A stretch of DNA of 64,000 nt from Okapia johnstoni (lineage: Eukaryota > Chordata > Mammalia > Artiodactyla > Giraffidae), in the NCBI GenBank assembly GCA_024291935.2, contig CM044321.1, positions 63,544,985 through 63,608,984 on the forward strand, written 5' to 3'. Below the pieces are notes generated by a model that was not told where the DNA came from, did no database searches, and saw nothing but the letters and a program-made list of their open reading frames with translations. Shown here piece by piece: positions 55,526 to 64,000 of the stretch. Position 1 is the first letter of the stretch, and the number at the start of each line of letters is the position of its first letter. Made by a program: the position numbers and the translations under genes.

Positions 55526-56472
55526 AAAGAGTAGCATTTTTACTATAGAACATTTACCTATAAAGAATCCTTTTGTAATGAAGAGCACAAATTTTGCTTA
55601 ATTTGAGTCTGCTTAGCAGAAGGCAAGTAGCATGTAACTACCCCCAGCTGCTGATGCTTTCCTTGTAAGAATTGTGTTTATTTTGAGATTTGCAGCTGTA
55701 ATAAACACATTAAGAAATGAAGTCCTAGAACTCTGCTGCAGTCCCAAGATATCGGGATTAAGTTTATGATGAATAATATTCACACACCAACAGCCTAAGA
55801 TAACAAACACTATCATCACTCTCTTGTTGCATTATCTTAGGATCTAAAATTACTCGTCCTCTACTGAGTAATGAAGATTTACAATCTTCCTCTTCTCATA
55901 CCGACGGCCCAACCTTCTCTAGATAAATAAGCCCCTTTGTGGAGGAGACAGGAAGATGCAGGATATGCTTACCCCCATAGAACTTTGCAGCAGTGACAAC
56001 TCTATCCTTCATTTTTTACCTCTTTGATAATTTAAGGATCTGAAAACCTAGATTCTTAACTTTGCCTAAAATGGAGAACAAAGGGTAACATGATTCCTCC
56101 TTACTCCTTTCCCAACCCCATACGATACCAATGAGAACAGCAGCAAACTCTTGCAGCATTGCACAGCTCCAGGAGAGACCGTTCACATTGTACCCCAGGG
56201 GCACAACACAGGATACTATACAGTGGGAACCGACCCCCTCAGGTTGTGCAACATGGAAGAGGTGAACATCTCTTTTCTCCGGAGAGAAAAGTACTCCTCA
56301 AGCTACTTACATGTGTTTGGAACCAGACCCTGAAAATGTATGTGGGCTAAGGACTCTGAATTCCCTATTTTTTCAGTTAGCAGATGCATTTCTCATGTAT
56401 TTCAGCTACAGTCCTCAGGGTTGGTACCCTCCCTGATAAGTTGCTCCTTCTGGTAGGAGTAATAGATAACAG
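55526..56472. other. Unassigned non-coding DNA
   Basis: No interspersed repeat recognised except the second copy of the 32-base sequence. Frames of 60-68 codons show no recognisable domain. Confidence 0.5.
56425..56456 (+). repeat. Unclassified 32-base duplicated sequence, copy B
   Basis: Direct-orientation partner of 55494-55525, about 930 bases away. Similarity outside the 32 bases is weak. Confidence 0.7.
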
Positions 56473-56686
56473 GGGGCTTCCCAGGTGGTGCTAGTGGTAA
56501 AGAATCCGCCTGCCAATGCAGGAAACATAAGAGATGCAGGTTTGATCCCTCGGTTGGAAAATCTTCTGAAGGAGGGCATGGCAACCCACTCCAGAATTCT
56601 TGCATGCAGAAGCCCATGGACAGAGGAGCCTGGCAGGCTATGTCCATGGGGTTGCAGAGAGTCAGGCATGACTTAACTACTAGACA
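56473..56686 (+). mobile_element. Bov-tA SINE
   Basis: 'gggcttcccaggtggtgcta', 'aggtttgatccctcggttgg', BovA body, end 'gtcaggcatgacttaactac'. Confidence 0.93.
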
Positions 56687-56924
56687 CCATAAACATATTC
56701 TTTATACCTGTACAATTTATATAATAAATGTATATATGTATATATAGGCATCCTACCCACAAACCAGTCATTAAACAAGTAGCAGAACACTGGCTAAATT
56801 CCTTTCCTCACCTCATCATGCTCTTACCTCCCCTAGAAAATGAGAAAATCCCAGTCGATTCAGTGAGATGTTGACCATTCCTTCTGTAGCAATGTCCTTC
56901 TGGTATCCCACAATGATAGCAACT

Positions 56925-57140
56925 CAGGCGTCTGGGTGGCGTAGTTGGTAAAGAATCCACCTGCCAATGCAGGAGATACAAGAGACGTGGGTACAGTCCC
57001 TGGGTCAGGGAGATCCCCTGGAGGAGGAAATGGCAGCCCACTACAATATTCTTACCTGGAGAATCCCACGGAAAGAGGAGCCTAGTGGGCCCATGGGGTT
57101 GCAAAGAGTCAGACACGACTGAAGCAACTTAGCATTCATG
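56925..57140 (+). mobile_element. Bov-tA SINE
   Basis: Head unusual at the start ('caggcgtctgggtggcgtag'), then 'ttggtaaagaatccacctgc', BovA body, end 'ctgaagcaacttagcattca'. Confidence 0.92.
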
Positions 57141-57410
57141 CAGACACAGGGGTCTAGGAACAGAATGAGTCTAAAATGAAGATTAAGTCAGGGCTCCTCT
57201 GAGAGTTTTCCGCTTAAGGCTAAGCTTTGAAACAACCTATTAGTCATACTTGAAACAGAATTTCTGTACCGTTGGCTTCTCATCGGAGGTTTTGGCTTAG
57301 ATTATTTTCACTTGGAATCCTTTTTTTCTTTCCATGTTCTCCGTTCTCTAAATTGGCCTGGAATCCTGTCATCCAGGACTCCTAAAACATAGAACTCTCC
57401 TCATAGTCCC

Positions 57411-57815
57411 TGTTGAAAAAAAAAAAAAAAAAAACAGACTACAAATGGAATCATTTCCTCCTACAGACAGCATCCCAAGACTTTGTTACAGTTTCAGACT
57501 CTTTCAATTATGACCTTTGTAATCAATCAGTCTGAAATTTCAATTAGCACTAACAAGGTAGTCTGCAAGGTTAGACCCTTACCATTCCCTTTCATGAAAA
57601 GATGATGTCCTGTCTTAAAAAAAGAAAAATCTCATTTCTTTTGCTAACTTCCTTGTTGCACCCTCCTTCTGTCTATAAAAACCTCCTACTTTGTTTAACT
57701 CCTGGGGGTATATTTCTGCTTGCTAGATGGGATGCTCCCAGATTCACGAATCATTGAATAAACCCAATTAGAGCTTCACATTTATTTTCCTCTGTTGAAT
57801 TTTTGTTTTCTAACA
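57411..57815 (+). mobile_element. Probable solitary ERV LTR with TATA box and poly-A signal
   Basis: Promoter-like order on the plus strand: TATAAAA at 57674-57680, AATAAA at 57757-57762 and a T/GT-rich stretch ending 'tgttttctaaca'. Upstream U3-like sequence carries a direct 'caatca' motif. The spacing of about 80 bases from TATA to AATAAA is typical of an LTR R region. The 5' end is uncertain because of a poly-A run at 57416-57434. No internal retroviral genes adjoin; family not identified. Confidence 0.55.
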
Positions 57816-58126
57816 TCTCCCAGGTGACTTAAAGCTGAGGCATCTTCTCCTTAACCTGCCTGGCAGAATGCTTCTTCCTTCTTTCCCTTACCTCAATCAA
57901 AGTTGCATAAACTGAGAGGGCAGGAGCCATCACTCAAATTAAACCCAGCCTCTGGGCGAACAGCAAGTAAAAGACAACTGAAAGGATTAGAAGCCCTTCT
58001 CCCTCTCAGCCAAGTTTCTCTAACCAGGCGGTGAAAACAGGGCTGTTCAAGGCCTGGATGCAGAACTTGTGTGTTGATGCTGTCATCATTTCTTTTTCTG
58101 AAACTGAGGTTGCTGAGGTCACTCAC
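57816..58126. other. Unassigned non-coding DNA
   Basis: No repeat recognised; a 77-codon minus frame has no recognised domain. Confidence 0.5.
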
Positions 58127-58154
58127 AATAAATAAATAAATAAATAAATAAAAA
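58127..58154. repeat. (AATA)n microsatellite
   Basis: Seven perfect AATA units. Confidence 0.96.
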
Positions 58155-59781
58155 TATTACTAATTTTTTTCCATGGCACAGCTAATCTAGAATCAGAAAC
58201 TATATTGACGTAAGACAAATCCATCCAAGCTTTGGGTTAGCAGAATTCGTAAGAGAAGGCCGTATCTCTCGCTATTTTCTAAAGTGAAGGAAGCATATGA
58301 AGCTCATTTCAAAACTTCTCACTTCACACCTGAGCAAATGTGTTTTAGGCACCAAATGAATGCTTTTATATAATCACTTCAAAATTGGAGAGCCGCTTTA
58401 AATTACAATTATAATCAAAATTAATAGCGTGACTTTTTTTTTTTTTTTTGCACCATTAAACGTCTGAAAAAAATTATCTCTCGACTTTACTGGGGGACTG
58501 TGTCACCAATTGATTTCAAAACGACCCTGGCTATCTCCTGGTTAGCTCTGGCTGTCATTGACTAACATGTCACATCCTACCTTTCATCAGCTTTTGCCAA
58601 AATAATGTGAAGACAAATCTGCTTATATTTTCTCAAACCAAGGAAATACAGGGGGTGTAATGTTTTAAATTAAACAAGGTTGTTATTCTCATAAGGGTAG
58701 AAGAGCTTAAAAATAGTTATACCAATCCAGAGAGCCCTTATTCTTATTTCATATACTAAAGTAGCTTTAAATATTGTATTACATCCTTTTGGAAGTTTGG
58801 ACATTAAGCAGCTATTGGACGACTTGCAAAAATAGCAAAGGTTATTTTTCTAATATAGTGCCCAAAACAATAAGATTTCTAATATGGAAGAAAAAGATTG
58901 ATTATATTTAGTTAATGTATTGTTGTCTTGAAATGCTTCCCTAAGCTTATGAAATTCCTCCTTTAAATTGTTTATTAGAATGGAGTTTCATTTGGTAAAT
59001 GGCTAATGGTCACATCATTCAATGTGTTATATAGAATGGGTTAATGATTATGACTTTTATTATATCATAGTAAGACTTTTGAATAATTTATTAATGTTAA
59101 TAACACTGATTAAATAAGAAGATGGGCTTGTATATCAAGGCTTTGCTACATAGGATGGAAATTTCTAATTCCAGAAAACAAAGGCATATGAACCCATCCT
59201 TCCTTATATGCATGTATATGTTTGTATATTTGTATTATTCATTCATATATATAATCTGCAATGAATTTGTTTTGCTCAAGTGTGATTCACTTGTCTCAAA
59301 TTAGATAGGTAAAGCCAAAACAACAGCAGCAGCAACAAAGACCATCATAGCATCATATAGAGACTTGAGTTTCACGCTTCCTTTCAAGCACGTGACATTT
59401 TCATCTTCTGGCAGCCCCATTTTCAGTGCCTCCCTCCTGTTTGGCCAGAAATTAAACCTTGACAATCTGCCACATCCCCTTGAAATCTGATTATAAATCA
59501 CATCTGTATGTCTTCTCAGCAGCAGGCAAGAGTTTCATATTGGGTTGCAGAAATCTACATGGTTGGAGCTAAACTGTGATTTTATTCAAACACTGCATGA
59601 AAGCTGGAGAATTATAGGCATAGCTAATAAATAGATCTCTAGGAGAAGATATAAAAGACAGAAGGGGGTCAAACAGAACAAAGAAACGCAGGCAGATGGA
59701 TACAGTGTGGTCTCCGTGGCAAAGGTTGAACAGGAGACTGCTTTCTATCAAAATTCCTACCAGGGAGCCATCCTTGAGTTA
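58155..59781. other. Repeat-poor block, possible conserved non-coding element
   Basis: About 1.6 kb with no recognised repeat except a poly-T at 58434-58450. The first 600 bases contain 'aattacaattataatcaaaa', 'ttaatagcgtgac' and 'ttgatttcaaaacgaccctg', with rare CpG-containing words of the sort kept in conserved non-coding DNA. Three small frames (60-66 codons) further on are unremarkable. Confidence 0.35.
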
Positions 59782-59890
59782 AAATTAACAGACATTTACT
59801 GTGCTTCCTATGTGTGGGCAATGATCCAGCTCTGGTGATACCAGGACAAAAGAGGGTGGTCCCAAGTCCTGAGGGAGCTTAGAGTCTAGG
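59782..59890. mobile_element. Ancient L2/MIR-type fragment
   Basis: 'acagacatttactgtgcttc', 'gggcaatgatccagctctgg' and 'gagggagcttagagtctagg' match the common old mammalian 'size of interval' repeat seen also near 34.4 and 35.3 kb. Confidence 0.55.
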
Positions 59891-60069
59891 GGATCGATGC
59901 ACAGTGTGGTAAGCTAGTGAGGTACAGAATGCAACTAGGAAAGAGAGGTGGGGCACGTGGCCAGGAAGGGGGATGGGACCAGAAAATACTTCTTAATGAA
60001 GATGAAGTCTGAGATGTGTCTAAAATTTCTCACGCTGATGCATAATGGCAGACCGTTGAACTTTGAACC

Positions 60070-60180
60070 AGAAGCAGATGGTTTGAATCACAGGTCTAAC
60101 GTAATCATGCATTAGTTGTGTGATCTCTGGCAGGAATCACAGCTGCTTCCTGATCCTGAACTTGAGTTTTCCACAGTTTC
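60070..60180 (+). mobile_element. MIR SINE fragment
   Basis: 'gatggtttgaatcacaggtc' and 'gttgtgtgatctctggcagg' follow the MIR head-to-core order. Confidence 0.6.
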
Positions 60181-60247
60181 TAGAGTTCCTTTCTCATGAA
60201 GCATTCTAGATTCTAGCTTGAGGCAGGGGTCAATATATAGTATACAC

Positions 60248-60444
60248 TGACCCTGCTGCTGGGAAAGACTGAGGGCAGGAGGAGAAGGGGGCGACAGAGG
60301 ATGAGATGGTTGGATGGCATCATCTACTCAATGGACGTGAGTCTGAGCAAACTCCAGGAGATACTGAAGGACAGAGAAGCCTTGCGTGCTCCAGTCAATG
60401 GGGTCACAAAGAGTCGGACATGACTGAGTGACTGAACGGCAGCA
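60248..60444 (+). mobile_element. BovB LINE 3' end
   Basis: Sense BovB, last 200 bases: 'agggcaggaggagaaggggg', 'gaggatgagatggttggatg', end 'tgactgagtgactgaacggc'. Strongly 5'-truncated. Confidence 0.93.
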
Positions 60445-60784
60445 AAGCATCAGATCTGGGATGCTTGGCTTCTCGAGTTAATGAGAGAAAGGAAAGGAAG
60501 AGCCTTGAGGGCTTCCCCTCCATAAACAAAGGCCTCACCCATGGTCTTTTCCCACTACGTGATTGTGGAATAAGCGTTTCAGAGCACAGGAATGGTGCCT
60601 AGAGACTAAATGCTGACTTTTTTGTACATTTCTCTGAGTTACACTGCCACATAGAGGTCATTAAGTAGTCAAGAGAAAGTGGGAGGGTGGCAGAGATGGC
60701 GCCACCTCCAAGTTCAGTTTTTGTTTCAGATGCAGGATGGGGAATCAAATAGAATACTAATTTTTAAAACTTCTATCTTAATGT
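60445..60784. other. Unassigned non-coding DNA
   Basis: Nothing recognised between BovB and the next SINE. Confidence 0.5.
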
Positions 60785-60795
60785 ATGTAAATCTT

Positions 60796-60982
60796 GTGTG
60801 TGTGCTTAATCACGTCTGACTCTTTGGGACCCCATGGACTATAGCTCACCAGGCTCCTGTGTGTATGGAATTCTCTGGGCAGGAATACTGGAGTCAGTAG
60901 CCATTCCCTTCTCCAGGGGATGGGATCCAGGTCTCCTGCATTGCAGGCAGATTCTTTACAGGCTAAGCCACCAGGGGAGCTC
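60796..60982 (-). mobile_element. Bov-tA SINE with perfect target duplication
   Basis: Antisense: 'gtgcttaatcacgtctgact' to head 'taagccaccaggggagct'. Eleven-base flanks atgtaaatctt at 60785-60795 and 60983-60993 are identical. Confidence 0.95.
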
Positions 60983-61012
60983 ATGTAAATCTTTTCTCAC
61001 TGCTTATTTTTA

Positions 61013-61229
61013 CTGTTGCTGTTTAGTCGCTAAGTTGTGTCCAACTCTGCAAACCCATGGACTGTAGCCCGCCAGGCTCCTCTGTCCATGGCATTTCCCA
61101 GGCAAGAATACTGGAGTGGGTTACCATTGCCTTCTCCAGGGAATCTTCCCAACCCAGGGATCAAACCCACATGTCCTGAATCTCCTGCATTGCAGGCCAG
61201 TTCTTTACCACTGAGCCACTTGGGAAGTG
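61013..61229 (-). mobile_element. Bov-tA SINE
   Basis: Antisense: 'gctgtttagtcgctaagttg' to head 'gagccacttgggaagtgg'. Same orientation as the previous copy 30 bases away. Confidence 0.93.
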
Positions 61230-61380
61230 GATTTCTAGCAAGTAATGGTGAGGCCTAGAGTTGACAGCAAACCTTAGAGCAAAAAAGTTGAATATATTTA
61301 CCAAATCTTGTAGAGTCTGGTCTGCAAACAACAGCCAAACTTTATTAAACTCTTATGTTTCTGAGTTAGGTGCTGTAGAG

Positions 61381-61545
61381 CAGTGCCTCTCAAACTTTTA
61401 TGTGTGTGTGAATCACCTGGATGTCTTATTAAAATTCAGGATTAAGTTCAGTAAATCTGCTGTGGAGTCCAAGGCTGTCCATTTCTAACAAGCTCCCCAG
61501 GTGATACTGGTGTTGCTGCCCACAGACCACATTTCGAGCAGCAAA
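61381..61545 (+). mobile_element. MER5A hAT DNA transposon
   Basis: Nearly full length: 'cagtgcctctcaaactttta', 'gtgaatcacctggatgtctt', 'tgtccatttctaacaagctc', 'cccaggtgatactggtgttg', 'ccacagaccacatttcgagc'. Confidence 0.88.
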
Positions 61546-61659
61546 ACAGTAGGGGATACAACAATGAAATAGCAATTCTGCTCTTAAGGAGCTTGTGTTT
61601 TCCCACAAGATGGACTATTCTTATATTAATGCTTAAACATACCAGTGTGAAACTTCTCA

Positions 61660-61737
61660 GATTTTATTTTTTAAGTTGCAGAAAAATATACATAAAATTT
61701 ACCATCTTAGCCATCTTTAAGTGGACAGTTAACTTCT
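61660..61737 (-). mobile_element. Old L1 3' end, left part
   Basis: Antisense: 'catttttaagttgcag'-type start, 'aaaatttaccatcttagcca', 'tctttaagtggacagttaac'; interrupted by a SINE. Confidence 0.85.
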
Positions 61738-61948
61738 CGTTGTTGTTTAGTCGTCTGTTCGTGTCCGACTCTTTGCGACCCCGTGGACTGTAGCCCACCA
61801 GGCTCCTCTGTCCATGGGATTCCCCAGGCAAGAATACTGGACTGGGTTGCCATTTCCTTCTCTAGGGGATCTTCCCAACTCAGGGATCAAACCCACGTCT
61901 CCTGCACTGGCAGGCAGATTCTTTATCACTGAGCCATCAGGGAAGCCC
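61738..61948 (-). mobile_element. Bov-tA SINE in L1
   Basis: Antisense: 'cgttgttgtttagtcgtctg' to head 'gagccatcagggaagccc'. 'acagttaact' (61725-61734) and 'acagtttact' (61952-61961) differ at one of ten bases, consistent with a target duplication, though the exact edges are blurred. Confidence 0.94.
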
Positions 61949-62315
61949 TGTACAGTTTACTAGTGCTAAGAATATTCACACTGTTGTACAACCAACCTCT
62001 AGAACCTTTTCATCTTGCAAAACCAAAACTCTGTATCCATTGAACAGGTTCTCCATTTCCCCTTGCCAAGCGCCTGGCAGTTCGCATTCCACTTTCTGTT
62101 TCTATGAATGTGACTATTCTGGGTACCTCATAGAAGTGGAATCAGTATTTGTCTTCATGTGATGGCTAGTTTCACACACAGCATAATATCCTTAAGGTTA
62201 GCCCATGTTGTATCATGTGTCAGAGTTTCCTTTGTTTTTAAGGTTGAATGATATTCCATTGTATGTATGCACTACATTTTCTTTATCCATTTACTTGTCA
62301 ATGGACAGATAATTT
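61949..62315 (-). mobile_element. Old L1 3' end, right part
   Basis: Resumes directly: 'aatattcacactgttgtaca', 'accaacctctagaacctttt', 'ctatgaatgtgactattctg', 'atgatattccattgtatgta'. Non-coding. Confidence 0.88.
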
Positions 62316-63640
62316 TAAGAAACTTCTAATGCTTTTCAAAACACACACCTGAATGATTCCTCAATATATAATACTTATATTTACCTTGGGGGCTCTGTCC
62401 CTCTCAAAAAGCCAGTGCCAAAGAGTTATAAATTTTTAGCATGCTATGCTATCAGAAGTTCATAATCAGAATTTTAGTTTCTCCTGGAATAATAATAGTG
62501 ATAATAGAATCACTAAAAGCCTAATAACATATCAGACATTTTTCAGTATTCCAGAAATCCCTCGTGTCAATATTTAATATACAGTCAGTCACCATCTTGG
62601 GGGTTTGCATTAATGGCATTTAACAGGTTGCCCCAGGGGACCCAAGGAAGAAAGCTATGGCTTGCCTAGATTGCCCCTCCTCTGCTTGGGTACCATGACA
62701 ATGGCTGTAATTGCACCTAAGCAGTTAGGAATCTTTCTTAATATAATTTGAGGGATGCTTTAAGTTCAGAGCACTGAAATAATTGAGTATGAAATGATTA
62801 TATAAAATTTATTATACTAACAGATAATTTAAATATATTTGTACAAATCAAATTGTAAATAACATAGAAATTAAAATGTAGATTAGCTTGGTTAATTATT
62901 TATCCTTTTCCCCTAGGGCATTATATCTGATCTGTGTTCCTTGAAACATTAATATCCTTTTAAATACTGACAGGTTTGTGTAAAGAACATTTTCTCTAGA
63001 CAAGTACATTTGGGAAACACTATTTATTCCCACCTCTTAGGGCTTACCAGGCTTCTGGGTGAGTCTGGGGCCTCCCCAAAACAGAGGTGAAGACAGGAGT
63101 AGATGTGCAAGAGATTGACTGGGGGGATTGCCAATGAGATAAAAGGGAGGAGCTAGAGAAGGCATGGAGAACCTTCAGACAAGAATGCAAGCCCCACCCC
63201 AGTGAAGGAGAGAAGGGGAAGGAGGGCTGCATATGAAGAGCCTCCCACTGTGGTCCAGTGATAAGCGTTCAGGAGACTGTCCAGGAGACTTCCCTGTGAA
63301 TCCTCTAAGGCAGACAGAGGAATACGTGAAGACAGCAGAGCCCTGGATGTACTTCTCAAAAAAGCCACTGCGGTCCCCATTCTCATCTAAGACATGGCTT
63401 TTGTTTCAAGACCCTAATGAAAGTTTTCCTTTATTATCCAGTTTCTTACACTAAAATGAATGTAAGAATGACAGAGAATGAACTTTTTACCATATGTGTA
63501 TACCATACACTCTTACCACTGACTGTGATTTTTCATTTTAAACTCATTTTATCCAAATGTACTTTGAAAAGCTTTATGCTTGTATATTCCCAGCAATATC
63601 ACTTTAGATTTGAATAAATTGAGGGCTAGTGATTGTAAAT
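62316..63640. other. Unassigned non-coding DNA
   Basis: No interspersed repeat recognised in 1.3 kb. Frames of 62-77 codons around 63044-63617 have no recognised domain. Confidence 0.5.
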
Positions 63641-64000
63641 AATATTACCCATTCATTCACTCATAACAAAATATGATAGACTCTCTAGGATGAAGCCAGA
63701 TGCTAGGAGGACAGGGAAGAAAGGAGGGGAGACAGACAAGCAGCAGCCAGTGGGGGTGAGAGATGCCTACCCTGGGGCTGACAGGGAGGTGAGGCCAAGG
63801 GCTGGAGCTTAAGAATCACGTCAGAGTTTGCCAAGCAGTACCGTAACGTGGGAAATGTCTAGAGACAGATGGATGTCCGTGGGTGAGTATAGGAGGGGGA
63901 ACAAGGGCCACTGGGGAACTAGAAGGGACAAGGCGGGGGTAGCAAAGCAGAGGCTCTTCCTTCCAGGTGGGCAAGGCCTGGCTCATTCGAGAGCCTGCAC
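63641..64000. mobile_element. Possible ancient L2-type repeat at window edge
   Basis: 'ccattcattcactcataaca' followed by purine-rich sequence with 'aagccagatgctaggaggac' resembles the ancient family seen near 27.3 and 34.5 kb. Runs off the window; weak. Confidence 0.35.

Overview
This is mammalian nuclear DNA from a ruminant, most likely a bovid. The window is full of young Bov-tA/Bov-A2 SINEs, CHR-type tRNA-Glu SINEs and BovB (RTE-class) LINE pieces. That combination is known from ruminants; cattle, sheep and goat cannot be told apart here. The DNA is AT-rich and CpG-poor. I found no protein-coding exon, no CpG island, no RNA gene and no prokaryotic-style gene organisation. All convincing protein similarity comes from broken BovB and L1 retrotransposons. 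The window reads as intergenic or deep intronic DNA.

Layout. 1-8 kb: an old L1 split by a BovB tail, then MIR, L2 and SINE copies in mostly unassigned DNA. 8-16 kb: paired Bov-tA SINEs, a CHR SINE, two MLT1-type (MaLR) fragments, a young L1 tail and a probable solitary ERV LTR. 16-25 kb: a repeat-poor block near 17 kb, an L1 3' end, an MLT1 LTR opened by two SINEs, a BovB C-terminal fragment with clean target duplications, and a CHR SINE with an expanded internal unit. 25-30 kb: L1, a CA microsatellite, then two repeat-poor blocks (25.8-26.9 and 28.5-29.3 kb) with clustered transcription-factor-like motifs. 30-43 kb: a long antisense L1 split by a Bov-A2 dimer, L2, the longest BovB copy (with the YADD catalytic motif of its reverse transcriptase but several frame breaks), and sense L1 remnants, one cut by a 101-base BovB tail. 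43-51 kb: SINEs, L2 and L1 fragments and a 55-base internally deleted BovB insertion. 51-64 kb: L2, SINEs, a second probable LTR, a 1.6-kb repeat-poor block near 59 kb, a SINE cluster at 60-61 kb, MER5A and a last antisense L1.

No genes work together here. The biology on view is layered retrotransposition: L2 and MIR are oldest, then MER5A, MLT1 and older L1, then BovB and ruminant SINEs, several still bounded by readable target-site duplications. The best candidates for unrecognised function are non-coding: a symmetric ATCAAAG / GTGTTTATTAAACAC / ATCAAAG motif at 28717-28746 with an ATTAATG cluster about 200 bases further on, and two short duplicated sequences I cannot assign to a repeat family. 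Family names come from remembered consensus sequences, so subfamily labels and outer boundaries are approximate.
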